Assembly: GCA_944381555.1 (NCBI GenBank)
Contig: CALWLL010000046.1
Coordinates: 1 to 36,792, forward strand
Length of the DNA: 36,792 nt
DNA from: an uncultured Agathobacter sp.
Lineage (GTDB): Bacteria; Bacillota; Clostridia; Lachnospirales; Lachnospiraceae
Direction of reading: 5' to 3'
The notes under the pieces are model-generated. The model made no database searches. It had not been told where the DNA came from and saw only the letters and a program-made list of their open reading frames with translations. This document shows positions 1 through 8,553 of the stretch, in pieces; position 1 is the first letter of the stretch; the number at the start of each line of letters is the position of its first letter. The translations under genes and the position numbers were made by a program.

Positions 1-110
1 TTATAGGCTTTCAATGTGCTAAACGGATTGAAAAAGCGGAGGTTTTATGGTAGTATGAAAACGATATTTAATGTGTCCTTTCGGTGCTACAAGCGAGAAA
101 GGAGGCACAT

Positions 111-1253
111 ATGGGTAAATCTCTTAATGGCAAAGAATTAGGAAGAGGTATTACACAAAGAAAGGATGGTATCTATCAAGGTAGATTTGTGAATCGCTTT
201 GGGAAGAAGCAAACGATTTATGCATCAACGCTAAATGAAGTAAGACAAAAACTGAGAAATGCTCAATATGAAGATGAGAAAGCTCTTAATGTAGTGACAA
301 AGGATATAACTCTTGATGAGTGGTATGAGGTGTGGATGGATACTTGTAAGAAGAATTGCAGAGCTTCCACAAAGGAAAGTTATGCAACCCATTACAGACG
401 TATTCAAAAAGCACTAGGCTGGAGAAAACTAATTTCATTGAATCTGATCATTCTGCAACAGGCTATAAATGAATTGGTTAGTGACAATGCCAGAAAGAAT
501 TCCAAGAAGATTCTGGTTGATATGCTTGATAAAGCAGTAGATGCAGATTTGCTTATAAAAAATGTTGCGAAGCAAATCAATCCAGTTATTACAAAGGAAG
601 AAAAGAGAGAAAGAAGAGTATTAACAGTTAAAGATGAAGAGATGTTTCTGAAGCAGGCAGAAGGAAGTTTTTATTATAATCTGTATGTTGTTGCTTTGGA
701 TACCGGACTTCGTGTCGGAGAGCTGATGGGGTTGACTTGGAATGATGTGGACTTGAAGAAAAAGGTATTGCATGTTCGACATACACTGTGTTACTTTCGT
801 AAGGATGGAACATACATCCATGAAATGCATGACACAAAAACAAAGAACAGCAGAAGAACAATACCACTGACACAACGTGCTTATGATGCATTAAAACAGC
901 AAAAAGTTCAGAAGTTCCAAATTCGATTAAAAGGCAAAGTTGCTCCACAAGGTTTTGAGGATTTGGTGTTCATAACAAGAAACAATCGTCCGACACAGCA
1001 GTTTTTGGTGCAGGAGTGTATGCTATTGACTATCAAGCATATTCAAAAAACGAATCCTGAGTATGAGGTGTTTTCGCCACATTCGTTTCGTCATACTTTT
1101 GCAACTAGAGCAATTGAAAATGGTATGCAACCGAAAACATTGCAGAAAATACTAGGGCATGCTTCTTTGCAGATGACAATGGATTTATATTGCCATGTAA
1201 CAGAAGATACCTTATTCGATGCAATGAAGTTGATGGAGAAGAAGTGTGTATAG
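111..1253 (+). CDS. int: Tyrosine recombinase / integrase of a Tn916-type mobile element
   Basis: Catalyses site-specific insertion and excision of a mobile element through a covalent 3'-phosphotyrosine link. It has 380 residues, normal for the Tn916/phage class. Residues about 10-60 look like the AP2-like arm-binding domain, 65-160 the SAM-like core-binding domain, and 170-375 the catalytic domain. The catalytic set is visible: R201 (TGLRVGEL), K243, H324-x-x-R327 (HSFRH), H350 (LGHAS) and nucleophile Y360. The ATG at 111 is chosen because GGAGG (about 100-104) lies 6 bases upstream; a GTG at 84 in the same frame has no such site. The gene points out of the window's left edge toward pyrE, so the rest of the element should lie to the left. 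No excisionase is visible in the 110 bases upstream. The fold and active site are clear; the element type is inference. Confidence 0.95.
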   Translation: MGKSLNGKELGRGITQRKDGIYQGRFVNRFGKKQTIYASTLNEVRQKLRNAQYEDEKALNVVTKDITLDEWYEVWMDTCKKNCRASTKESYATHYRRIQKALGWRKLISLNLIILQQAINELVSDNARKNSKKILVDMLDKAVDADLLIKNVAKQINPVITKEEKRERRVLTVKDEEMFLKQAEGSFYYNLYVVALDTGLRVGELMGLTWNDVDLKKKVLHVRHTLCYFRKDGTYIHEMHDTKTKNSRRTIPLTQRAYDALKQQKVQKFQIRLKGKVAPQGFEDLVFITRNNRPTQQFLVQECMLLTIKHIQKTNPEYEVFSPHSFRHTFATRAIENGMQPKTLQKILGHASLQMTMDLYCHVTEDTLFDAMKLMEKKCV

Positions 1254-1293
1254 CGAGTTGTCTTTTCTAAAAAGTGTGTAGTAAGTGTGTAGT
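1242..1293 (+). repeat. Direct repeats AAGTGTGTAGT at the integrase 3' end, candidate arm-type integrase sites
   Basis: AAGTGTGTAGT occurs twice head to tail at 1272-1282 and 1283-1293. A partial copy, AAGTGTGTA, lies at 1242-1250 inside the last codons of int. Short direct repeats near an element end are what the AP2-like N-domain of such integrases binds. The element end and core attachment site would then lie between here and the pyrE ribosome site near 1340. The repeats are seen directly; the role is inference. Confidence 0.5.
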
Positions 1294-1355
1294 AAGAGAA
1301 AATTGAAAAAGTAAAAGAGGCTAAAAAGCCCGTAAATACAGGAGGTCAAGAGACA

Positions 1356-2036
1356 ATGGAAGCATACAAGCAGGAATTTATAGAATTTATGGTAGAAAGC
1401 GATGTACTAAAATTTGGTGACTTTACACTTAAGAGCGGCAGGAAATCGCCATTTTTTATGAATGCCGGGGCATATGTAACAGGTTCTCAGCTAATGAGAC
1501 TTGGCGAATATTATGCAAAAGCAATTCACGATAATTACGGGGATAACTTTGATGTATTATTCGGGCCGGCTTATAAAGGGATTCCAATCAGTGTTGTAAC
1601 AGCAGTCGCCTACAGCAAGCTGTATGGAAAAGAAATCCGCTATTGTTCTGACCGTAAGGAGGAAAAAGATCACGGTGCGGATAAAGGGAGTTTCCTTGGC
1701 AGTAAACTAAAAGACGGCGACAGAGTCGTTATGATCGAAGACGTTACCACTTCCGGCAAATCTATGGAAGAAACCGTTCCAAAGGTAAAAGGTGCGGCGG
1801 ACGTTGAAATCATCGGACTTATGGTTTCCTTAAACCGCATGGAAGTTGGCCTTGGCGGGGTTAAGAGCGCGTTAGATGAGATTAAGGAAACCTACGGTTT
1901 TCAGGCGCGGGCTATTGTTACTATGGAAGAGGTAGTAGAACATTTATATAATCGAAAGTGCCAGGGCAGAGTGGTAATTGACGATACGATTAAGGCTGCA
2001 ATTGATGCATACTATAAGCAGTATGGCTGCAAATAG
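1356..2036 (+). CDS. pyrE: Orotate phosphoribosyltransferase
   Basis: Converts orotate and PRPP to orotidine 5'-monophosphate in pyrimidine synthesis; a cytoplasmic dimer in known members. It has 226 residues. The PRPP-binding signature VVMIEDVTTSGKS lies at about residues 123-136, and the N-terminal FGDFTLKSGRKSPFF segment is typical of the longer clostridial form. The start follows AGGAGG at about 1340 with normal spacing. In relatives pyrE usually follows pyrK-pyrD; here the upstream neighbour is an integrase, so a mobile element may have inserted between pyrE and its former operon partners. It would then need a promoter in or near the element end. The stop overlaps the start of the VanZ-like gene. 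Confidence 0.96.
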   Translation: MEAYKQEFIEFMVESDVLKFGDFTLKSGRKSPFFMNAGAYVTGSQLMRLGEYYAKAIHDNYGDNFDVLFGPAYKGIPISVVTAVAYSKLYGKEIRYCSDRKEEKDHGADKGSFLGSKLKDGDRVVMIEDVTTSGKSMEETVPKVKGAADVEIIGLMVSLNRMEVGLGGVKSALDEIKETYGFQARAIVTMEEVVEHLYNRKCQGRVVIDDTIKAAIDAYYKQYGCK

Positions 2037-2493
2037 TAAGCGTAAGAAAAAAAAAATGTGGGTATGCTTTATAGCATACCTGCTTTTCTTGAGTTATCTC
2101 TTATTTTTCTCCAGCTATTTTGGAAGAGCAGAGCTTGGAGAGGGAGAGTATCGTTATAATCTGACTCTGTTTCATGAGATTAAACGGTATGTAAGATATG
2201 GGATAAGGACAGATTCGTGGTATTTATTTTTTATAAATGTATGCGGCAACATTGCGGTATTTGTTCCGGTGGGAGTGTTTCTCCCGGCGCTGCTGAAGCC
2301 TTGTAGAAATGTATTCTTTACAGTGCTCATTAGTATGGAAATAAGTCTCTTTGCAGAGATTACCCAGATTGTTACCAGAGTCGGCAGCTTTGATGTGGAT
2401 GATTTGCTGTTAAACACCATAGGCGGATTATGCGGATATATCGTATTTATGATATGGAGGATGATGCATGAGAAGAAGACGAAGAATATATAA
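2023..2493 (+). CDS. VanZ-like membrane protein
   Basis: A small integral membrane protein of about 156 residues with a lysine-rich N-terminus (KRKKKK) followed by hydrophobic segments. The C-terminal half carries the VanZ-type pattern: FINVCGNIAVFVPVGVFLP, then EITQIVTRVGSFDVDDLLLNTIGG. The name comes from vanZ, linked to low-level teicoplanin resistance, but most family members have no known function and none should be assumed here. The ATG at 2023 is preferred because it overlaps the pyrE stop by 14 bases, suggesting translational coupling. ATG 2056, after the lysine run, is an alternative, and a longer frame from 1978 would overlap pyrE by 59 bases. The gene overlaps the next small membrane gene by 26 bases. 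Confidence 0.8.
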   Translation: MAANSKRKKKKMWVCFIAYLLFLSYLLFFSSYFGRAELGEGEYRYNLTLFHEIKRYVRYGIRTDSWYLFFINVCGNIAVFVPVGVFLPALLKPCRNVFFTVLISMEISLFAEITQIVTRVGSFDVDDLLLNTIGGLCGYIVFMIWRMMHEKKTKNI

Positions 2494-2788
2494 GTTTACA
2501 GAAAAATCCCATTCCAAAAGGGCGATAGCTGCATCGGTTGCGGCAAGCCTTTTACTGGTACTGTATCTGGTATTTGTATATCTGGCTTATAAAAGTGTCG
2601 GAGGATTATCCGCCTATTATGGAAGTGCGGGTGTTATGGCAATGCTTTTGTCCATTATTTCGCTTGTGGTCTCGATTACAAGTTTTAAAGAAGAGGATTC
2701 CTTCCAGTTATTTCCAAGGCTTGCATTTATCACATCACTAGGGGCGACAATCCTGTGGACAGGAACCTTTATTATTGGATTAGTATAG
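2468..2788 (+). CDS. Small membrane protein, DUF6142-like
   Basis: 106 residues: a basic N-terminus (MRRRRRIYKF), then three hydrophobic stretches at about 19-40, 48-69 and 85-106. The size and pattern resemble the uncharacterised DUF6142 family of Lachnospiraceae; this is a recollection of the family, not a search result. The function is unknown. It starts inside the VanZ-like frame and ends 12 bases before the aminopeptidase start, so the pyrE-vanZ-this gene-aminopeptidase run looks like one transcript. Confidence 0.7.
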   Translation: MRRRRRIYKFTEKSHSKRAIAASVAASLLLVLYLVFVYLAYKSVGGLSAYYGSAGVMAMLLSIISLVVSITSFKEEDSFQLFPRLAFITSLGATILWTGTFIIGLV

Positions 2789-2800
2789 AAAGGTAATGGT

Positions 2801-4828
2801 ATGAAATATTTAGAATTGATAAAAGAATCGAATGAAGAGATCATAGAGCGTTATGAATTGGTGTGTGAACGTGTGGGAGAAATTGCACAGGATGCGTCCA
2901 CCACAGGAAAAGCTGCGGATTATTTTTCAAAAACAGCCTCTTATTTATGCAGTCTCTATGAGCTGGCAGCCGACTCACATTCGGGAAAATTAGCCGGTAT
3001 GCCGCTAAAAGAAGGACAGGAATTAAACAAGAAACTCTATAAAGATGTGCATGGCACAGCGTATGAGACAAGCTATGCAAATCCTGTTTATGCAGCAGCA
3101 CAGCTTGGATTAGAGGCAGGGCAGATTCTTTCATCACTCTATACGCAGATTCGCGGATATGTGAGTAAGGCGGCAGAAGGAAATCTGCTGTATCTATGCA
3201 TTTACTCAGAGCTGTTCGTTGAAATTTTCAATTATTTCGAAGAGAAAGAATGCGATATAGAACTGGTGAAATCAGCCATTTATTCTTTCTGCCATGATTA
3301 TACAGAAATATTTAACGAAGATCATATTGCCCGTCTTACAAATCCGGACTATGATTACTGTATGAATATTCTTATGGAGGCAGACTTATCAGAACCGGAC
3401 TATCTTTATCGTTATGGATTGTTTGTAGGGGAGAATGAACTGGCAAGCGTGAAGTTTTTAAATACACTCTCCGAGGAAGAGATAAAAGCAATGGCTTCTA
3501 CCTATACGGAGGGCTATCGCATTGGCTTTATCATGGGAAATAAGGATTTAAGCAAGAAAACAGTCGCAGCAGTCCGCTATCCAATCGGCTTTGAACGTAT
3601 GGTCAAAGAGGCGGTAAAAAACTTTGCGCAAATGGGATTGGAATGTGTTCTGCACCCATTTTCGACACAGGTAAATAAACAGTATGCATATGACCACAGA
3701 GAAGACAAGGCTCTCTGGTTTGATAAGGCTTATGTGGAAAGAAGCCTCGAAGTCTACCGCACGGTATTCGAAAAACATAAAACTGCGTGCGCAGGATATG
3801 CCGGACCAGCGGTTATCGAGGTATTTGGTGAAGAACCATTCTCACCAAAAACAACAGAAGAAGCATTAAAACTTTCAGATAAGCAGCAGCAGACGCTTGT
3901 GTATGAGCGAAGTGAGTTCGGAAGACTTATGAACCAGTATATTAAGGGCGAGGAGCGCAGCTTTACGATTATCGCTTATCCAATTGCTGAAATCGGAGAG
4001 AAATATGAAGAGATTTTTGCAGAAACAGTCAAAATCAATACATTGGATTATATTCTCTACCGTGACATGCAGCAAAAGATGATCGATGTGTTAGATTCCG
4101 GGAAACAGGTTCATATTCTTGGCGCGAACGGAAATAAGACAGACCTTTATGTTACAATCCCGGCGCTGCATAATCCGGAAAAAGAAACGGCTTTTGAAAA
4201 CTGCGTGGCAGACGTAAATATTCCGGTTGGTGAAGTATTTACCTCTCCGGTATTAAAAGGTACGACAGGCAAGCTTCATGTAAGTCAGGTATATCTTCGT
4301 GGTTATAATTTCCTTAATTTAGAGATTGATTTTACAGACGGTATGATTACGGATTACACCTGTACAAACTTTGAAACGGAAGAGGAAAACAAAAAATACA
4401 TTCGCGACAATATCCTAAGTCACCATGAGACTCTTCCAATGGGAGAGTTTGCAATTGGAACAAACACCACAGCTTATCGTATGGCCAGAGTGTATGATAT
4501 TGCGGCAAAGCTGCCAATCCTTATTGCCGAGAAGACAGGACCTCACTTTGCAGTGGGGGATACCTGCTTTAAATATGACGAGGACAATATAACCTATAAT
4601 CCGGACGGAAAAGCAATCATTGCAAGAGAAAATGAGGTATCGGCGCTTCGTAAGACAGACCCGTCGAAGGCTTATTATAACTGTCACACCGATATTACCA
4701 TTCCATATGACGAATTGGCGCATATCCGCGTGATAAAGGCAGATGGTACGACAAAAGATATTATCCGGGATGGCAGATTCGTTCTGGAGGGTACAGAGGA
4801 ATTAAATAAACCACTTGATGAGATGTAA
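2801..4828 (+). CDS. M29-type metalloaminopeptidase with a long N-terminal extension
   Basis: Predicted to remove N-terminal residues from peptides with a two-metal site. Classical M29 enzymes have about 410 residues; this one has 675, with roughly 250 extra residues at the N-terminus rich in helix-forming sequence and no recognised domain. Candidate metal ligands of the family appear in order in the C-terminal part: E478 (PVGEVFTSP), E549 (MGEFAIGTN), H582 (GPHFAVGD) and H629-x-D631 (NCHTDI), with tyrosines at 625-626. The site therefore appears complete. There is no signal peptide, so the enzyme should be cytoplasmic. It starts 12 bases after the small membrane gene and ends 16 bases before purE. 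The family is fairly clear; the role of the extension is unknown. Confidence 0.85.
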   Translation: MKYLELIKESNEEIIERYELVCERVGEIAQDASTTGKAADYFSKTASYLCSLYELAADSHSGKLAGMPLKEGQELNKKLYKDVHGTAYETSYANPVYAAAQLGLEAGQILSSLYTQIRGYVSKAAEGNLLYLCIYSELFVEIFNYFEEKECDIELVKSAIYSFCHDYTEIFNEDHIARLTNPDYDYCMNILMEADLSEPDYLYRYGLFVGENELASVKFLNTLSEEEIKAMASTYTEGYRIGFIMGNKDLSKKTVAAVRYPIGFERMVKEAVKNFAQMGLECVLHPFSTQVNKQYAYDHREDKALWFDKAYVERSLEVYRTVFEKHKTACAGYAGPAVIEVFGEEPFSPKTTEEALKLSDKQQQTLVYERSEFGRLMNQYIKGEERSFTIIAYPIAEIGEKYEEIFAETVKINTLDYILYRDMQQKMIDVLDSGKQVHILGANGNKTDLYVTIPALHNPEKETAFENCVADVNIPVGEVFTSPVLKGTTGKLHVSQVYLRGYNFLNLEIDFTDGMITDYTCTNFETEEENKKYIRDNILSHHETLPMGEFAIGTNTTAYRMARVYDIAAKLPILIAEKTGPHFAVGDTCFKYDEDNITYNPDGKAIIARENEVSALRKTDPSKAYYNCHTDITIPYDELAHIRVIKADGTTKDIIRDGRFVLEGTEELNKPLDEM

Positions 4829-4844
4829 AAAGGAGGAAACAAAC

Positions 4845-5345
4845 ATGGCACTTGTAGGAATTGTTATGGGAAGCGACTCAGATATGCCGGTAATGGCAAA
4901 AGCCGCTGACATATTGGAGGAATTGGGAATCAGTTATGAGATGACAATTATCTCTGCACACAGAGAACCGGACGTGTTTTTTGAGTATGCAAAAAGCGCA
5001 GAGGAAAAAGGTTTTAAGGTAATCATCGCAGGTGCAGGAATGGCGGCGCATCTTCCGGGGATGTGTGCGGCAATCTTCCCAATGCCGGTTATAGGTATAC
5101 CAATGCACACCACATCACTTGGAGGACAGGACTCCCTTTACAGTATTGTGCAGATGCCTTCCGGAATACCGGTTGCAACCGTTGCTATCAACGGCGGCGC
5201 CAATGCAGGTTTGCTTGCGGCCAAAATCCTTGCTACTTCAGATGCAGAGCTTCTTGCGAAATTGAAAGATTACAGCACGAAGTTAAAGGAACAGGTTCAG
5301 GCGAAGGATGCAAGACTTCAGGAGGTTGGATATAAGAATTTTTAA
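4845..5345 (+). CDS. purE: N5-carboxyaminoimidazole ribonucleotide mutase, catalytic subunit
   Basis: Moves the carboxylate of N5-CAIR to give CAIR in purine synthesis (class I PurE). It has 166 residues, the usual length. Signature segments are MGSDSDMPVM (about 8-17), SAHREPD (about 42-48) and AGAGMAAHLPGM (about 70-81), all lining the nucleotide site. The ATG at 4845 follows AGGAGG at 4831-4836; the frame opens 30 bases earlier but without a ribosome site. No purK or purC is adjacent. The gene is followed by 130 noncoding bases with a strong terminator before purM, so purE may end the upstream transcript. Confidence 0.96.
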   Translation: MALVGIVMGSDSDMPVMAKAADILEELGISYEMTIISAHREPDVFFEYAKSAEEKGFKVIIAGAGMAAHLPGMCAAIFPMPVIGIPMHTTSLGGQDSLYSIVQMPSGIPVATVAINGGANAGLLAAKILATSDAELLAKLKDYSTKLKEQVQAKDARLQEVGYKNF

Positions 5346-5412
5346 AAGGTAAATGTATGGTTATAAGAATTTCTAATTATTAACTTAACAATATATAATT
5401 GGAAAAAGCAGG

Positions 5413-5454
5413 TGCCCGAAGTTATACTATAGGTAAGTAACTTCGGGCATTTTT
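5413..5454 (+). terminator. Intrinsic terminator (or attenuator) between purE and purM
   Basis: A perfect 12-base inverted repeat, TGCCCGAAGTTA (5413-5424) and TAACTTCGGGCA (5438-5449), with a 13-base loop, is followed by TTTTT. It ends about 6 bases before the purM ribosome site. A TATAAT at 5394-5399 lies just upstream without a clear -35. Confidence 0.85.
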
Positions 5455-5474
5455 ATATACAGGAGGAAAACAGA

Positions 5475-6500
5475 ATGGATTACAAAAATTCCGGTGTTGA
5501 TATTGAAGCAGGATACAAATCAGTAGAGCTGATGAAGGAGCATGTTAAAAAAACCTTACGGCCGGAAGTGTTAGGCGGACTTGGGGGTTTTTCGGGAGCT
5601 TTTTCGCTTGCCAAAATCAAAGAAATGGAGGAACCGACTCTGGTATCCGGTACAGACGGATGTGGAACGAAGGTAAAACTGGCATTTATATTAGACAAGC
5701 ATGACACCATCGGTATTGACGCAGTTGCCATGTGTGTAAACGATATTGCATGTGCGGGCGGTGAACCATTATTTTTCTTAGATTACATTGCCTGTGGTAA
5801 GAATTACCCGGAAAAAATCGCTACAATTGTAAAAGGAGTGGCAGAAGGCTGTATACAGTCCGAATGTGCATTAATCGGAGGCGAGACAGCAGAGCATCCG
5901 GGACTTATGCCGGAGGATGAATATGACCTTGCCGGTTTCGCGGTTGGTGTTGTTGACAAAAAGGACATCATTACGGGAGAGACCTTAAAAGATGGCGACA
6001 TTATCATTGGTATGGCTTCTTCGGGCGTACATTCAAACGGTTTCTCATTGGTCCGTAAAATATTTAAAATGGATGCCGAAACCTTAAATACCTATCACGA
6101 AGAATTAGGCAAAACACTTGGGGAAGCGCTTCTTGCTCCAACCAGAATTTATGTAAAAGCATTAAAGGCTGTAAAAGAAGCCGGTGTTAAGATAAAAGCC
6201 TGCAGCCACATTACGGGCGGCGGTTTTCAGGAAAATGTTCCGCGTATGCTGCCGGAGGGAAAACGCGCAGTTATTGAGAAAAACAGCTATGAAGTTCCGG
6301 CAATCTTTAAGATGATGGCACGAAAGGGACAGGTAGAAGAAGATGTGATGTACAATACTTATAACATGGGTATCGGTATGATGGTTTGTGTAGATCCGGC
6401 TGACGTGGAGAAGACGATGGAAGCGATAAGAAGCGCCGGAGATACCCCTTATGTGATAGGCAGGATTGTAGATGGTGAAAAAGGAGTAACCTTATGCTAA
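5475..6500 (+). CDS. purM: Phosphoribosylformylglycinamidine cyclo-ligase (AIR synthetase)
   Basis: Closes FGAM to aminoimidazole ribonucleotide using ATP, step five of IMP synthesis. It has 341 residues, normal length. Family segments are the N-terminal [33 protein letters not shown] (about 55-67), the GGETAEHPG loop (about 136-144) and the [12 protein letters not shown] region (about 248-259). AGGAGG at 5461-5466 fixes the start. The strong hairpin terminator immediately upstream means purM needs either read-through control or a promoter very close by. The end overlaps purN by 7 bases, so the two should be translationally coupled. Confidence 0.96.
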   Translation: MDYKNSGVDIEAGYKSVELMKEHVKKTLRPEVLGGLGGFSGAFSLAKIKEMEEPTLVSGTDGCGTKVKLAFILDKHDTIGIDAVAMCVNDIACAGGEPLFFLDYIACGKNYPEKIATIVKGVAEGCIQSECALIGGETAEHPGLMPEDEYDLAGFAVGVVDKKDIITGETLKDGDIIIGMASSGVHSNGFSLVRKIFKMDAETLNTYHEELGKTLGEALLAPTRIYVKALKAVKEAGVKIKACSHITGGGFQENVPRMLPEGKRAVIEKNSYEVPAIFKMMARKGQVEEDVMYNTYNMGIGMMVCVDPADVEKTMEAIRSAGDTPYVIGRIVDGEKGVTLC

Positions 6501-7120
6501 AAATCGCAGTATGCGTTTCCGGTGGTGGAACGAATCTTAAAGCAATCATGGACGCACTGGAAAATAAAACGATTACAAATACGGAAATTGCCGTTGTAAT
6601 CAGTAACAATAAGAATGCGTATGCCCTAGAACGCGCAAAAGAACGCAATATTGAAAATATCTGCATCTCACCGAAGGATTATAGCGACAGAGCAGAATTT
6701 AATAAAGCCTTTCTTGCAAAATTAGACTCCTATGACGTGGATCTTGTAGTTTTGGCGGGCTTTCTGGTTGTAATTCCACCGGAAGTAATCGCCAGATACC
6801 GTAATCGCATAATTAACGTTCATCCATCCTTAATTCCGTCCTTCTGCGGAACAGGATATTATGGGCTTAAGGTACATGAAGCGGCATTAGAAAGAGGCGT
6901 TAAGGTAACAGGTGCAACCGTTCATTTTGTAGACGAAGGAACGGATACAGGACCTATCATTTTTCAGAAAGCTGTAGCGGTTGAGAATGGCGATACGCCG
7001 GAGATTCTGCAACGCCGTGTTATGGAGCAGGCGGAGTGGGTGATTCTGCCCAAAGCAATTCAGGCAATTGCAAATGGCAAAGTAAAGATTGTCGATGGCC
7101 GCGCAGTCGTTGCAGAGTAA
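6494..7120 (+). CDS. purN: Phosphoribosylglycinamide formyltransferase (10-formyl-THF dependent)
   Basis: Transfers a formyl group from 10-formyltetrahydrofolate to GAR, the third step of IMP synthesis. It has 208 residues. The active-site strand [11 protein letters not shown] carries the catalytic Asn and His, and [11 protein letters not shown] carries the catalytic Asp. The N-terminal [12 protein letters not shown] loop is the phosphate-binding site. AAGGAG sits just upstream of the ATG inside purM, with a 7-base overlap. Confidence 0.96.
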   Translation: MLKIAVCVSGGGTNLKAIMDALENKTITNTEIAVVISNNKNAYALERAKERNIENICISPKDYSDRAEFNKAFLAKLDSYDVDLVVLAGFLVVIPPEVIARYRNRIINVHPSLIPSFCGTGYYGLKVHEAALERGVKVTGATVHFVDEGTDTGPIIFQKAVAVENGDTPEILQRRVMEQAEWVILPKAIQAIANGKVKIVDGRAVVAE

Positions 7121-7210
7121 TGTATTGCGTAATATCGATGCAGGATTAGTCCCAAAGAATTAGGAAGAAAGAGGTCTTCTTATATTGGATACAGGAGAAA
7201 GGACAGGAAC

Positions 7211-8488
7211 ATGAAAGTTTTAATCGTAGGAAGTGGCGGAAGAGAACATGCCATTGCGGCAGCAGTTGCAAAAAGCCCTCAGGTAGAAAAGATATACTGT
7301 GCGCCGGGCAACGCAGGAATTGCAGGAATTGCAGAATGTGTGAATATCGGGGCAATGGAATTTGAACGGCTTGTTGCATTTGCAAAGGAACGCAAAATCG
7401 ATTTTACCATTATCGGCATGGATGATCCATTGGTAGGCGGTGTGGTAGATGCGTTTGAAGCAGAAGGGCTAAAGGTGTTCGGGCCTAGAAAAAATGCAGC
7501 TATCTTAGAAGGCTCTAAGGCGTTTTCCAAAGACTTAATGAAGAAATATAACATACCAACGGCGGCGTATGAGAATTTTGATGACCCTCAAAAAGCGATC
7601 GAATATTTAAAAACAGCAAAAATGCCAATCGTTTTAAAAGCAGATGGACTTGCTTTGGGAAAAGGCGTTCTGATTTGTAATACGTTAGAAGAAGCATTAG
7701 CAGGCGTAAAAGAAATAATGGAAGATAAGAAATTCGGAACCGCCGGAAATACAATGGTAATAGAAGAATTTATGACAGGCCGTGAAGTATCCGTTCTTTC
7801 CTTTGTAGATGGAAAAACCATTAAGATTATGTCTTCCGCACAGGATCATAAGCGTGCAAAAGACAAAGATGAAGGGCTTAATACCGGAGGAATGGGAACC
7901 TTCTCGCCAAGTCCGTTCTATACCAAAGAAGTGGATGCATTTTGTAAGAAGCATATCTATCAGGCAACCGTAGATGCAATGGCTGCTGAGGGACGTGAAT
8001 TTAAGGGGGTTATTTTCTTCGGACTTATGCTGACAGAGGAAGGCCCAAAGGTACTTGAATATAATGCTCGTTTTGGTGACCCGGAAACGCAGGTTGTTCT
8101 TCCGCGTTTAAAGAATGACATCATTGAGGTAATGCAGGCGTGCGTGGACGGAACATTGGATAAGATAGATCTGGAATTTGAAGACCGTGCCGCAGTATGT
8201 GTTGTATTAGCATCAGACGGATATCCGCTTGCTTATGAAAAAGGATTTCCAATCACAGGGTTTGAACATTTCGAGGGTAAGGATGACTATTTCTGTTTCC
8301 ATGCCGGAACAAAGTTTGATGAGGATGGGAATATCGTAACAAACGGCGGACGTGTGCTTGGAATTACTGCAATCGGGGAGGATTTAAAGGAAGCAAGGGT
8401 AAAAGCCTATGCTGCAACGGAATGGATCTCGTTTTCAAATAAGTATATGCGAAGCGATATTGGAAAAGCAATTGATGAGGCAGAATAG
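7211..8488 (+). CDS. purD: Phosphoribosylamine-glycine ligase (GAR synthetase)
   Basis: Joins phosphoribosylamine and glycine with ATP, the second step of IMP synthesis. It has 425 residues, standard length. The N-terminal VLIVGSGGREHAIA motif, the ATP-grasp region MPIVLKADGLALGKGVLI, and the metal-binding stretch EYNARFGDPETQVVLPRL are all present. The start follows an AGGAGA-AGGA type site. Ninety bases separate it from purN, with no gene between; relatives often have purH in this position. A rho-independent terminator follows 20 bases after the stop, closing the pur block. Confidence 0.96.
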   Translation: MKVLIVGSGGREHAIAAAVAKSPQVEKIYCAPGNAGIAGIAECVNIGAMEFERLVAFAKERKIDFTIIGMDDPLVGGVVDAFEAEGLKVFGPRKNAAILEGSKAFSKDLMKKYNIPTAAYENFDDPQKAIEYLKTAKMPIVLKADGLALGKGVLICNTLEEALAGVKEIMEDKKFGTAGNTMVIEEFMTGREVSVLSFVDGKTIKIMSSAQDHKRAKDKDEGLNTGGMGTFSPSPFYTKEVDAFCKKHIYQATVDAMAAEGREFKGVIFFGLMLTEEGPKVLEYNARFGDPETQVVLPRLKNDIIEVMQACVDGTLDKIDLEFEDRAAVCVVLASDGYPLAYEKGFPITGFEHFEGKDDYFCFHAGTKFDEDGNIVTNGGRVLGITAIGEDLKEARVKAYAATEWISFSNKYMRSDIGKAIDEAE

Positions 8489-8508
8489 GGATATAACAAT
8501 ATGAAATG

Positions 8509-8541
8509 AGGAGATGCCGTAAAAACGGACATCTCCTTTTT
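8509..8541 (+). terminator. Terminator after purD
   Basis: GGAGATG-CCGT (8510-8520) pairs with ACGGACATCTCC (8525-8536), leaving one bulged base, and is followed by TTTTT. It lies between purD and the convergent mgtC gene. The minus-strand side has no good T-run. Confidence 0.85.
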
Positions 8542-8553
8542 GCAAATTACTAT

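Noticed and set aside
84-110. Longer integrase from a GTG at 84
   Set aside because: The extra residues include the ribosome site of the ATG at 111 and match no domain.
5346-5412. Purine riboswitch in front of purM
   Set aside because: The three-way junction core and its conserved loops are not present in this short AT-rich stretch.
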